62,334 nt of DNA. It comes from an uncultured Eubacterium sp. GTDB taxonomy: Bacteria; Bacillota; Clostridia; Lachnospirales; Lachnospiraceae. The position numbers were made by a program, and so were the translations under genes. The notes beneath the pieces are model-generated. The model saw only the letters and a list, made by a program, of their open reading frames with translations. It did not search any database and was not told where the DNA came from. The stretch lies in assembly GCA_947642745.1 (NCBI GenBank), contig CANRTU010000023.1, positions 1 through 62,334 on the forward strand, given 5' to 3'. Positions 7,833 through 16,536 of this stretch are shown here, piece after piece. Numbering within the stretch: the first letter of the stretch is position 1; every line of letters starts with the position of its first letter.

Positions 7833-9341
7833 ATGGCTGAGTATAAACTGGAGCTGAAAGGTATCAGCAAATCCTTCCCCGGCGTAAAGGCACTGGATAA
7901 TGTACAGTTGTCGCTTCGTCCGGGAACGGTCCATGCGCTGATGGGGGAGAATGGCGCCGGCAAATCTACCCTGATGAAGTGTCTGTTTGGTATTTACAAA
8001 ATGGACGCTGGGGAGGTCTGGCTGGATGGAAAGAAAATTGAAGTAAATAATCCGGATGAAGCGATGAAGCATGGCATCGCAATGGTGCATCAGGAACTGC
8101 AGCCGGTTCTGGCAAGGAGTGTTGGGGAAAATCTTTATCTGGGCCGGTTTCCGACTAAAAATTTCGGACCGCTGAAACTGATTGACCATAAGAAAATGTA
8201 TGAAGAGACAGCCAGATGGCTGAAAGAAGTAAAAATGGATTTCGATCCGAAGGCACAGCTTGGATCTTTATCTATTGGACAGATGCAGTCTGTGGAGATT
8301 GCGAAAGCAGTTTCCCAACAGGCAAAAGTCGTAATTTTTGATGAACCGACATCTTCCCTTTCTGATAATGAAGTAGAAGCTCTCTTCCGTATTATGAATG
8401 ATTTAAGGGATAAGGGTGTTGCGATGGTATATATTTCCCACAAAATGGATGAAATTAAACGTATCGCGGATGATATTACCGTCATGCGGGACGGTACCTA
8501 TGTAGGCACCTGGCCGGCAGCGGATATGAGTACGGACCAGATCATCGCAAAAATGGTTGGCCGTGAACTTACCAATGTCTATCCTCCAAGAAAAAACAAA
8601 CCGGAAGAAGTAATTATGGAAGTAAAAAATCTGTGTTCCATCCATGAGAAGTCGTTCCAGGATGTCAGCTTTTCCCTCCGGAAAGGAGAAATACTGGGAT
8701 TTGGCGGACTGGTAGGCGCACAGCGTACCGAACTGATGGAAGGGATTTTTGGAATCCGTGGAGTTGTGTCCGGTGAAATATATATGCATGGAAAACAGGT
8801 GAAAATCAAACACCCGATTGATGCCATGAATGCGGGAATCGGTCTGATTACGGAAGACAGACGTGGAAATGGTATTTTTGGATGTCTGTCCATCAAAGAT
8901 AACGTAGGCGTATCGGTATATAAGAAGTATCTGAAAGCAGGATTTGTATTAAACCATAAAAATATTAACAGTGTTGTGGATGAAAGTATTCAGAAGCTGA
9001 GAATCAAGACTCCAAATATGAAGGAACATATTGCGAACCTGTCCGGAGGAAACCAGCAGAAAGTAATTGTTTCCAGATGGCTGGCCAATGATCCGGATGT
9101 GCTGATTATGGATGAACCTACCAGAGGGATTGACGTAGGCGCAAAACATGAGATCTATGAAATTATGAACGAACTGGCAGCACAGGGAAAGGCGATTATC
9201 ATGATTTCATCTGAAATGTCAGAGCTTCTTGGAATGTCAGACAGGATTTGTGTGATGTGTAATGGAAAGCTGAGAGGGGAAATTGATCAGCCGGAAGATA
9301 TGACACAGGCGAAAATTATGAGCTATGCGACACAGTTTTAA
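7833..9341 (+). CDS. mglA: Sugar ABC transporter ATP-binding protein, MglA type
   Basis: The 502-residue protein has two tandem ABC ATPase domains, as in the MglA/RbsA/XylG family. The first has Walker A GENGAGKST (about 39-47), signature LSIGQMQ and Walker B VVIFDEPTSSL. The second has a degenerate Walker A region GGLVGAQRTE, signature NLSGGNQQKV and Walker B VLIMDEPTRGIDVG. This asymmetry is normal for the family. It drives import of galactose or a related monosaccharide through the MglC channel. The start is set by GAGGAG ribosome site eight bases upstream. It follows mglB after a hairpin and precedes mglC by 33 bases. Confidence 0.95.
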   Translation: MAEYKLELKGISKSFPGVKALDNVQLSLRPGTVHALMGENGAGKSTLMKCLFGIYKMDAGEVWLDGKKIEVNNPDEAMKHGIAMVHQELQPVLARSVGENLYLGRFPTKNFGPLKLIDHKKMYEETARWLKEVKMDFDPKAQLGSLSIGQMQSVEIAKAVSQQAKVVIFDEPTSSLSDNEVEALFRIMNDLRDKGVAMVYISHKMDEIKRIADDITVMRDGTYVGTWPAADMSTDQIIAKMVGRELTNVYPPRKNKPEEVIMEVKNLCSIHEKSFQDVSFSLRKGEILGFGGLVGAQRTELMEGIFGIRGVVSGEIYMHGKQVKIKHPIDAMNAGIGLITEDRRGNGIFGCLSIKDNVGVSVYKKYLKAGFVLNHKNINSVVDESIQKLRIKTPNMKEHIANLSGGNQQKVIVSRWLANDPDVLIMDEPTRGIDVGAKHEIYEIMNELAAQGKAIIMISSEMSELLGMSDRICVMCNGKLRGEIDQPEDMTQAKIMSYATQF

Positions 9342-9374
9342 ACGTGAATAAGCATACAGACAGGAGAGAGAGAT

Positions 9375-10364
9375 ATGGTAAAAACAAATCAACAGAGAGT
9401 AAAAGATTTTTTGATTAATAACGGAGTAATCATCGTTATGTTTATCCTGGTAATATATACCGGATTTACATCAGATAATTTCTTCACAAAAAACAATTTT
9501 ATGAATATTCTTATGAATATGAGTTCCAGACTTGTAATCGCCCTTGGTATCGCCGGATGCGTAATTACAGCGGGCTGCGACCTTTCAGCCGGACGTATGA
9601 TTGGTTTTGGCGGATGTATCGCAGGTACATTGTTACAGCGTGTGGATTATTCCGGAAAGTTCTTCCCGGACATGAAACCGTTAAACGTATTTGTAGTAGT
9701 GCTTATCGTTATGCTTATCTGTGGGGCATTTGGTTCTGTAACCGGATTTTTTATCGCATTTTTGAATGTGCCGCCATTTATCGCAACACTTGCCATGATG
9801 GAAATCGTGTATGGTCTGTGTATGATTTTTACAAACGCAACCCCGATTGGCGGATATGTAAAAGAGTATACGAATGTGGCAAACGGAAAGTTCCTTGGAA
9901 TCAATTATCTGATCTGGATAGCGATTATAGTAGCGGCGATCAGCTGGTTTATCTTTAATATGACCCGTCATGGAAAATATATGTATGCCATCGGCGGAAA
10001 CCCGCAGGCAGCGGAAGTAGCCGGCGTACCGGTAAAGCTGACTCTGGTACTGATTTATATGAAAGCTGCCGCAATGTATGGTCTGGCAGGATTTATGCTG
10101 GGCGCAAAGGCCGGAGGCGCTTCAGTAGCGCTTGGTTATGGTTACGAGATGGAAGCCATTGCCGCATGTACCATTGGTGGTGTATCTGTTACCGGCGGAC
10201 GTGGCCGGGTATCATCCGCAGTCATCGGTGTGGCCGTCTTTGAACTTTTGAAAGTGGCGCTCCAGTATCTGGGTGTGGACGCAAACGCACAGTACATAGC
10301 CATCGGTATCGTAATCTTTATTGCGATTTCACTGGATATCAGAAAGTATATTGCGAAGAAATAA
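9375..10364 (+). CDS. mglC: Sugar ABC transporter permease, MglC type
   Basis: The 329-residue integral membrane protein has about 8-10 hydrophobic segments and belongs to the BPD_transp_2 permease family used with MglA/RbsA ATPases. The segment GAKAGGASVALGYGYEMEAI followed by AACTIGGVSVTGGRG is the diagnostic loop of galactose, ribose and xylose permeases. It forms the membrane channel of the importer, as a homodimer in the family. It lies 33 bases after mglA with an AGGAGAGAG ribosome site, and is followed by a symmetrical hairpin at 10371-10414 that probably ends most transcripts. Confidence 0.95.
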   Translation: MVKTNQQRVKDFLINNGVIIVMFILVIYTGFTSDNFFTKNNFMNILMNMSSRLVIALGIAGCVITAGCDLSAGRMIGFGGCIAGTLLQRVDYSGKFFPDMKPLNVFVVVLIVMLICGAFGSVTGFFIAFLNVPPFIATLAMMEIVYGLCMIFTNATPIGGYVKEYTNVANGKFLGINYLIWIAIIVAAISWFIFNMTRHGKYMYAIGGNPQAAEVAGVPVKLTLVLIYMKAAAMYGLAGFMLGAKAGGASVALGYGYEMEAIAACTIGGVSVTGGRGRVSSAVIGVAVFELLKVALQYLGVDANAQYIAIGIVIFIAISLDIRKYIAKK

Positions 10365-10370
10365 TGGTAA

Positions 10371-10414
10371 AAATAACGGCTGGACATATGCTGGCATATG
10401 GTTAGCCGTTATTT
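10371..10414 (+). terminator. Hairpin after mglC
   Basis: AAATAACGGCT at 10371-10381 pairs perfectly with AGCCGTTATTT at 10404-10414; the loop contains a second short palindrome CATATGCTGGCATATG. The T-run is short, so termination may be partial, allowing read-through into the regulatory genes. Confidence 0.6.
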
Positions 10415-10481
10415 GTATATCCGTCTGCGGACTGTCCGGATGTCCGGATCGTTTTGGAAACAGTGGATAAGGAGGTTTTAT

Positions 10482-10793
10482 ATGAAGGCAGAAACATTTC
10501 TGGAAATGGCTGGCATTCCGCTTTTAATTTTTGTGATTTGCATGTATTATGGAATACGACTGGTGATTTCAAAGGATATCAGTATGATCCGGGGAAAAGG
10601 GAAAGCGCCGGTGCGGGATGAAAAAGAGTATCTGGAAGGCGCCGCAAAGCTGATGTTTTTTCTGGGTGCGGCAGCGCTGTTAATGGCAGTGCTCGTGTTT
10701 GTCAATCTGTACGTGGCAACGGCGGAAATTATAATAAGTACATTCATTATGGGAATACTCTGGAAACGGCTGGAAATGAAATACGGATCATAA
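10482..10793 (+). CDS. Small membrane protein of unknown function
   Basis: I do not recognise a family. The start at 10482 is chosen because AAGGAGG lies about eight bases upstream; upstream in-frame codons lack such a site. The 103-residue product has three hydrophobic stretches, at about 10-26, 55-75 and 78-95, separated by a basic loop SMIRGKGKAPVRDEKEYLEG. The third ends with WKRLEMKYGS. It lies between the sugar permease gene and the two-component genes and is only 30 bases ahead of the latter, so it is probably co-transcribed with them. A role as a small partner of the kinase or transporter is possible but is only inferred from position. Confidence 0.7.
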   Translation: MKAETFLEMAGIPLLIFVICMYYGIRLVISKDISMIRGKGKAPVRDEKEYLEGAAKLMFFLGAAALLMAVLVFVNLYVATAEIIISTFIMGILWKRLEMKYGS

Positions 10794-10823
10794 TAACAGT
10801 GGGCATATAACAGTGGGGAAAGT

Positions 10824-10889
10824 ATGGAAAAAATGAGCGGTTATTCGGTGTTGCTGGTAGATGACGAAGAAGAAGCCTGCTAGGTAATT
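10824..10889 (+). other. Interrupted N-terminal segment of the response regulator (amber codon)
   Basis: From ATG at 10824 the frame reads MEKMSGYSVLLVDDEEEAC, then TAG at 10881-10883, then VI and the next ATG at 10890, all in frame with the downstream regulator. VLLVDDEEE is the first strand and acidic pocket of a receiver domain, so the true gene start is here and the TAG interrupts it. A C-to-T change of CAG (Gln) would create this codon. Ribosome site GTGGGGAAAG lies just upstream. Confidence 0.8.
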
Positions 10890-12440
10890 ATGAAAAAACT
10901 GGACTGGGAGCAGATGGGATTTTATATTGCCGGCTATGCCAGAAACGGGGTGGAAGCCCTGGAACTGGCGGAGGAAATGCAGATTGACGTGGTTATGACG
11001 GATATCAAAATGCCTTATATGGACGGACTGGAGCTGTGCAGAAGGCTCAAAGAGTCTTATCCCAAGACCCGGGCCATTATATTTTCCGGATTTGACGAGT
11101 TTGAATATGCGAAAGAAGCCATTAAAATAGAAGTGGAAGAGTATATGCTCAAACCGGTACATGTAAAAGAACTGCGGGAAGTGTTTGAACGGATTAAAAG
11201 TAATCTGGACAGGGAAATGGATGAAAAGAGGAATATCGAAAAGCTGCGGGAATATTATATGCAGAGCCTTCCGGTATTACAGGAAAATTTTTATACATCC
11301 CTGCTGGAAGGCCGGATTCCGGGAGATTCCATTGAGCAGTATGCCAGAAATTACCAGATCAGTCTCAAAGGGCCTTATTATATTGTTACAGTACTGCATA
11401 TCAGCAAAGGCACAGACGGGGAGGAGATGGACCCGTTTCTGCTGGCGGTATCGGTAAGAAAACTGGCGGAAGAACAGCTGGCGGGCCTATGGGACAGTAA
11501 AGTGGTAACTTACCTGGGCGACAGTATTGTTATTTCACAACTGCGAAAGGAAGAACCGGTAAACCGTTTTACAGATGTGATGGACCGCCTCTGCAGAATG
11601 GCAAAGCGGGTATGTAACGCCAGGGTAACCGCTGGAATCGGACACATATGCAGTTCCCCCATGCAGCTGGCCCTTTCTTACCAGGGAGCGAAAAACGCAG
11701 TATCTTACCGTGTCTTATATGGAAATACGAGAGCGATCAGCATAGCGGAGACAGATCCGCAGGAGAATGCGGACCTGCCCTGGGAAGAGCCATATATACA
11801 GAAAATTCTGAAAAAAATTAAAATGGGGGAGACCGGGCCATTAAAAGAAGCCATTGGTGAATTTATATCCAGACTTGGCGGCAGCAGAATGTCGTTGCAG
11901 AAATACCGGATTCTGATTATGGAACTGATTACGGAAATCTTTCGTTTCGGAGCCAATAACCAGATGAATCTGGAAGAGATTTTTGGAAAGGACAGTGACG
12001 TATATACCAGGGCTATGCAGCTGGAATCACCAGAGGCGCTTGGCCAGTGGCTCAAAGACAATTGTCTTAAGATGCAGAATGTGATACTCCATGAGCGGCA
12101 GGACAGTACAAAATCTTTTGTAAAAAAGGCGATTGAATATGTGGCGGAGCATTATCCGGATCAGGATTTAAGCATAGAGACTGTCTGCGGCCACTTAAAT
12201 GTCAGCGCATCTTATTTCTCCACTGTATTTAAAAAAGAAACAGGAAAGACATTTATCAATTATCTCACAGATTACCGGATGGAAGAGGCGGCAGGCCTGT
12301 TGTTGTCCGGAAATGAAAAGACGTATATTATTGCGGGCAGAGTGGGATACGCAGATCCGAATTATTTCAGTTATGTATTTAAAAAGCAGTACGGCATGTC
12401 GCCGTCCAAATATAAAATGATGAAGCTGGGTAAAAATTGA
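10890..12440 (+). CDS. Response regulator, receiver domain plus AraC-type DNA-binding domain
   Basis: The open frame from 10890 gives 516 residues. It begins inside a receiver domain, with the phospho-acceptor Asp38 in VVMTDIKMPYMDG and the Lys of EYMLKPVH. A helical middle region follows and then an AraC-type double helix-turn-helix (about 410-510) with LSIETVCGHLNVSASYFS and GYADPNYFSYVFKKQYGMSP. This is the YesN/AraC regulator layout that partners YesM-type kinases. The first 22 codons, which hold the conserved acidic DD pair, lie upstream of an in-frame TAG at 10881. If translation starts at 10890 the protein cannot bind Mg2+ normally and phosphorylation would be impaired. The stop overlaps the next gene by four bases (TTGA). 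Probable target: the mgl promoter. Confidence 0.85.
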   Translation: MKKLDWEQMGFYIAGYARNGVEALELAEEMQIDVVMTDIKMPYMDGLELCRRLKESYPKTRAIIFSGFDEFEYAKEAIKIEVEEYMLKPVHVKELREVFERIKSNLDREMDEKRNIEKLREYYMQSLPVLQENFYTSLLEGRIPGDSIEQYARNYQISLKGPYYIVTVLHISKGTDGEEMDPFLLAVSVRKLAEEQLAGLWDSKVVTYLGDSIVISQLRKEEPVNRFTDVMDRLCRMAKRVCNARVTAGIGHICSSPMQLALSYQGAKNAVSYRVLYGNTRAISIAETDPQENADLPWEEPYIQKILKKIKMGETGPLKEAIGEFISRLGGSRMSLQKYRILIMELITEIFRFGANNQMNLEEIFGKDSDVYTRAMQLESPEALGQWLKDNCLKMQNVILHERQDSTKSFVKKAIEYVAEHYPDQDLSIETVCGHLNVSASYFSTVFKKETGKTFINYLTDYRMEEAAGLLLSGNEKTYIIAGRVGYADPNYFSYVFKKQYGMSPSKYKMMKLGKN

Positions 12441-14260
12441 AACGTATAAAAGAATCCTATCGTAAATTAATTTCATATGCCGCAGCCCGTGTCAAATCCC
12501 AGTCCATCCAGATGACCATATCCGTTTCCTTTACGGCGGTGGCAATGCTTGGCATGGGGATTCTGGGTATTTCCCTGTATAACCAGTTTGCGAACCGGAT
12601 GGAAGACATGACGGTACAGAGCTCCGAACAGCTGCTTAGCCAGACGTCTATTAATCTGGAGACTTATTTAAGGAATATGCGCCGGATATCAGACGCTATG
12701 TATTACACGGTGATTAAGGATAAAGATCTGGCTACAGATAACATGGAAGCGGAGATGAATCTGCTCTATGAGGCGAATAAGGATAATCTTATCAGTATTG
12801 CCTGTTATACCAATCAGGGCAGACTGGTGGCTGCGGTACCGGTGGCTACGGAAAAAAAGGACCCGGATATCCCGGGGCAGGAGTGGTTTACCGATGCGGT
12901 GGGGCAGATGGAAAACCTGCATTTTTCCACGCCCCATGTACAAAACCTGTTTAACAATACCAGTTACCGGTACTACTGGGTGGTTTCTTTAAGCCGGGCG
13001 GTGGAGCTGACAGAACAGGGCAGTTCCACACTGGGAGTGCTTCTGGTAGATATGAATTACAGCAGTATTGAACAGCTGCTGAATAAGGCGAATACAGATC
13101 ATTCTTCTGAGTACGTCTATCTGATGGACAGTAATGGGGAGCTGATCTATCATCCGAAGCAGAAGCTGATTTATAACAGTCTGTATGAGGAGAATAACCT
13201 GGCGGCAGTCCTGTATGACGATGGGAGCAGGGAAGAAAGTTTTCAGGGGGAAAAGAGGCTTGTAACGGTAAAGACGATCAGTTATACAGGCTGGAGAATT
13301 GTCAGCGTGGTGCCTATGAGTGCGTTTAACATGGATATTTCCGGCACCCGGCTGTTTGCCTTTTTGTTTGTCTCACTGTCCATGCTGATGATCATGATTT
13401 TAAACCAGCTCGTATCCGCCCGGATCGCAAAACCCTTGCGGGAATTAAACCGTTCGGTCAGGGAATGGGAAGCGGGAAATATGGAACCGGATATTTATGT
13501 GGGAGGTTCCATGGAGGTGGAGCATCTGGGCAGGACACTGCGTTCTGCGGTAGGACAGCTGCGGCAGCTGATGAAAGATATCGTGGTGGAGCAGGAGGAA
13601 AAGCGCCGGAGCGAACTGGACGCTCTCCAGTCGCAGATTAACCCTCATTTTCTGTATAATACCCTGGATTCCATTGTATGGATGATTGAAGGGGAACGTT
13701 ATGAAGACGCAGTCTTTATGATTACCCAGCTGGCCAGTCTGTTCCGGATCAGTTTAAGCCGGGGAAGGACAATTATCAGTATCGGGGATGAAGTAAAACA
13801 TGCCAGAAATTATATGAACATCCAGAAGATCCGTTATAAAAATATTTTCAGCGTGGAGTTTCACCTGGAGGAGGAAATTCTGGACTGTTGTACAGTCAAA
13901 CTCATTATACAGCCGCTTTTGGAAAACGCAATTTATTATGGTGTGGAATGTATGGATGGCGACGGGGAGATTGAAGTCCGTGGATACCGCAAGGAACAGG
14001 ACGTATATATAGAGGTACGGGACAATGGACTTGGAATGACGGAAGAGACAGTGGGGGCGCTGCTGAAAAAAAATAACCGGGTACGTAAAAAAGGGTCTGG
14101 TGTAGGGCTGATTAATGTGCATACACGCATCCGCCTGAGGTTTGGAGAAACTTATGGTCTGGAAATCGAAAGCCAGCCTGATGAGGGGACAGTGGTGCGG
14201 ATACATCTGCCATTTATCCGTTATTCAGAAGAGTCGGTGGAATATTTTGAAGGCAGATGA
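12437..14260 (+). CDS. Sensor histidine kinase, YesM/LytS type
   Basis: The start is a TTG at 12437 that overlaps the previous stop in TTGA, implying coupled translation. The 607-residue protein has a membrane helix at about 25-50, an extracellular sensor region to about 300, a second helix (about 305-325), a HAMP linker and a His_kinase domain. The phospho-acceptor His lies in QINPHFLYNTLD near residue 405. The ATPase domain has the N-box ILQPLLENA-like segment IIQPLLENAIYYG and G-boxes DNGLGMT and GSGVGLINV. It should phosphorylate the regulator just upstream. The gene order, with a periplasmic sugar-binding protein immediately downstream, resembles the XylFII-LytS type of three-component sensor known in clostridia. 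Confidence 0.93.
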   Translation: MKRIKESYRKLISYAAARVKSQSIQMTISVSFTAVAMLGMGILGISLYNQFANRMEDMTVQSSEQLLSQTSINLETYLRNMRRISDAMYYTVIKDKDLATDNMEAEMNLLYEANKDNLISIACYTNQGRLVAAVPVATEKKDPDIPGQEWFTDAVGQMENLHFSTPHVQNLFNNTSYRYYWVVSLSRAVELTEQGSSTLGVLLVDMNYSSIEQLLNKANTDHSSEYVYLMDSNGELIYHPKQKLIYNSLYEENNLAAVLYDDGSREESFQGEKRLVTVKTISYTGWRIVSVVPMSAFNMDISGTRLFAFLFVSLSMLMIMILNQLVSARIAKPLRELNRSVREWEAGNMEPDIYVGGSMEVEHLGRTLRSAVGQLRQLMKDIVVEQEEKRRSELDALQSQINPHFLYNTLDSIVWMIEGERYEDAVFMITQLASLFRISLSRGRTIISIGDEVKHARNYMNIQKIRYKNIFSVEFHLEEEILDCCTVKLIIQPLLENAIYYGVECMDGDGEIEVRGYRKEQDVYIEVRDNGLGMTEETVGALLKKNNRVRKKGSGVGLINVHTRIRLRFGETYGLEIESQPDEGTVVRIHLPFIRYSEESVEYFEGR

Positions 14261-14274
14261 AAGGAGGGCGTCCA

Positions 14275-15246
14275 TTGAAAAAAAAGAAAAGCCATTTTAG
14301 TATATTTATTCTGGTGTTTCTGGTAATGATCGTATGGACATCCTGGCATATGCTGGATGTGGGAGAAGAGGAAGATACGATTGCGGTATCCGTGATTGTC
14401 AGTGACAGCAACCATGACCGGTGGATTTCGCTGCGGCAGGGGCTGGAGCAGGCGGCAAAGGATTACAGAGTTCGGATGAATTATGTATCTACCGGAAAGT
14501 TTGGTCCGGGCGAGGGGCTGGCGCTGATGGAACGGGAACTGGAAAACGGGGCCAGCGGACTGATTGTCCAGATGGCTGCTTCAAAGGGTTTTAAGGAATC
14601 GGCCGGGCAGGCTGCTGTAATTCTGCTGGAATCTGATGTGGAGCCGGAAGATGTCTATGCGTATGCCGGACCGGATAATTATAAAATGGGCGAGGCGCTG
14701 GCACAGGCTGTAAAAAAGGATCTGGCGGAAATATCCGGGGAGCGACGGTCTGTGGACTGCAGGCGGCAAAAAGTAAAACTGGGGATTTTATGCGGCAACC
14801 AGCGGCAGCTTTCCATGCGGCAGCGCCTGGCAGGATTTCGCAAAGAAATGGAAGGAACGCAGACAGAGACGGCATGGATTACGGCGGATATTGCCTCCGG
14901 ATCTGTACCTGAGGAAATACCGGATCTGATGGCTGCCCTGGGGAATGATGAGACGGAGCAGCTGGTGGACTATCTGCAGGAAGAAAAACGGGACAGGGAG
15001 CAGTGTCTGCTATATGGGATTGGCTGTTCGGAGAAGGCGGTTTATTATCTGGATCAGGGAATCATTGATACGCTGGTAGTTCCAAACGAGTTCAGCATGG
15101 GATACCAGAGTATGGAAGCGGTTGCCAGCCAGTTAAGATATCATACGGCAAAAGCGGCAGGCAGTATCACGGATTTTCTTGTGATAGACCGGAACAATCT
15201 GTATGATGCGGATAATCAGAAAGTGCTGTTTCCACTGGTACAGTAA
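14275..15246 (+). CDS. Membrane-anchored periplasmic-type sugar-binding protein
   Basis: The product (about 323 residues) has one N-terminal membrane helix (FSIFILVFLVMIVWTSWHM) with no lipobox, then a type-1 periplasmic-binding fold. The opening strand IAVSVIVSDSNHDRWISLRQ and the hinge ILCGNQRQLSMRQRLAGFRKE show this. I prefer the TTG at 14275, which has AAGGAGGG six bases upstream. An ATG at 14257 that overlaps the kinase stop in ATGA is the alternative. A membrane-tethered binding protein coupled to a kinase most likely works as the sugar-sensing partner of that kinase and not as a transport component. This is inference by analogy with XylFII-LytS. The ligand is probably galactose or glucose, given the neighbours. 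Confidence 0.82.
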   Translation: MKKKKSHFSIFILVFLVMIVWTSWHMLDVGEEEDTIAVSVIVSDSNHDRWISLRQGLEQAAKDYRVRMNYVSTGKFGPGEGLALMERELENGASGLIVQMAASKGFKESAGQAAVILLESDVEPEDVYAYAGPDNYKMGEALAQAVKKDLAEISGERRSVDCRRQKVKLGILCGNQRQLSMRQRLAGFRKEMEGTQTETAWITADIASGSVPEEIPDLMAALGNDETEQLVDYLQEEKRDREQCLLYGIGCSEKAVYYLDQGIIDTLVVPNEFSMGYQSMEAVASQLRYHTAKAAGSITDFLVIDRNNLYDADNQKVLFPLVQ

Positions 15247-15337
15247 CCGTTTTGGGAAATGTGTGCCCTGATACAGCAATCAGACATGAGTCTTTGGAAT
15301 GCGTGGGTGCTGGCGGCAGCGGAAAGAGGAGCAGAGT

Positions 15338-16363
15338 GTGAAAAAATATCTGGCAGGTCTGGCAGTCTGCCTGGCGGCTGGCTGGCTGGCAGGCTGCGGT
15401 GATGCGGAAAAAAAAGAAATACATAATATCAAAATAGGAGTCACAGTCTACGACCAGTATGATACATTTGTATCACAGCTGATGGAACGGTTTAACGACT
15501 ACGCCAGCAGCAAGGAAGAGCAGACTGGCACAGCTATTGGCGTGGATGTATACAATGCGGCGGGCAGTCAGCTGAACCAGAACAGCCAGGTGGAAAAAAT
15601 GATCAGCGACGGATGCAGCGTGGTATGTGTCAATCTGGTGGACCGGACAGAACCGGCGTCTATTATCGACCTGGCTGAAAAGCACCGGGTACCGGTTATA
15701 TTTTTTAACAGAGAGCTGGTGGAAGAAGATCTGGAACGGTGGGATCAGCTGTACTATGTGGGCGCAAAGGCTCTGGAGTCCGGGATTATGGAAGGAGAAC
15801 TGGCGGCGGAGGCGTTTCGGGAGCGTCCGCAGACAGATAAAAACGGAGATGGAATCATTCAGTATATGATACTGGAAGGGGAAGCGGGTCATCAGGATGC
15901 GGTGGTCCGCACAGAATATGCGGTATCTACCATTGTGGAAAAGGGCATTGAGGTAGAAAAGCTGGGATATGCCATTGCCAACTGGAACCGGGCCCAGGCA
16001 CAGAGCAAAATGACGCAGATGTACGGGGAGTATGGGGATCAGATAGAACTGGTGCTTGCCAATAACGATGATATGGCCCTTGGAGCCATAGATGCCCTGC
16101 AGGCAGCCGGGGTGGCGCGGGAGAACTGGCCGGTGATCCTCGGCATAGACGGTACGGATGCGGGGTTGGAAGCGGTCAGGGATGGAAGAATGGCGGGAAC
16201 TGTATATAATGATAAAGAAGGCCAGGCAAAGGCCATGCTGGAACTGGCGTTTCAGCTGTCCACCGAAGGAACGCCCGGCAGGCTGGAACTGGAAGATGGT
16301 AAGTATATCCGTCTGCCATATGCCAAAATAGGGCCAGAAGAGGCCGGTGAGCTGATGAAATAA
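15338..16363 (+). CDS. Second galactose/glucose-binding lipoprotein, MglB-like
   Basis: The GTG at 15338 is chosen because AGAGGA lies seven bases upstream and it makes a clean lipoprotein signal, MKKYLAGLAVCLAAGWLAGC. The 341-residue protein is of the MglB type, with the calcium loop DKNGDGIIQYMILEGEAGH and the cleft motifs LANNDDMALGAIDAL and LGIDGTDAGLEAVRDG. It is shorter than the first MglB and has no acidic linker. The gene is 91 bases after the membrane-anchored binding protein and closes the mgl/sensor cluster. It may serve MglAC with a different affinity or specificity, or feed the sensor; the sequence does not decide. Confidence 0.88.
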   Translation: MKKYLAGLAVCLAAGWLAGCGDAEKKEIHNIKIGVTVYDQYDTFVSQLMERFNDYASSKEEQTGTAIGVDVYNAAGSQLNQNSQVEKMISDGCSVVCVNLVDRTEPASIIDLAEKHRVPVIFFNRELVEEDLERWDQLYYVGAKALESGIMEGELAAEAFRERPQTDKNGDGIIQYMILEGEAGHQDAVVRTEYAVSTIVEKGIEVEKLGYAIANWNRAQAQSKMTQMYGEYGDQIELVLANNDDMALGAIDALQAAGVARENWPVILGIDGTDAGLEAVRDGRMAGTVYNDKEGQAKAMLELAFQLSTEGTPGRLELEDGKYIRLPYAKIGPEEAGELMK

Positions 16364-16457
16364 TACCATGGCCGTCTGAAAAAACAGTCCGGTTATCTGC
16401 GTCTGATCCGGTCAGAAAACGTGAGGAAAGAACGGAAGAATCCCCGGCTGATAGCTG

Positions 16458-16486
16458 TTGACGAAAGCGGAAAGAAAAGATATGAT
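16458..16486 (+). promoter_or_regulatory. Predicted promoter for pcrA
   Basis: TTGACG at 16458-16463 and TATGAT at 16481-16486 are separated by 17 bases. They lie about 50 bases before the pcrA start, which also has an AAAGGACAGG ribosome site. Confidence 0.65.
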
Positions 16487-16536
16487 AATCAGGGTAAACT
16501 ATACATGAACAGGCAGAAAAGAAAGGACAGGATTTC

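Noticed and set aside
10881..10883. Pyrrolysine codon
   Set aside because: A UAG in a receiver domain at a position normally held by an ordinary residue, with no PYLIS-like context and no pyl genes in the window; nonsense mutation or error is simpler.
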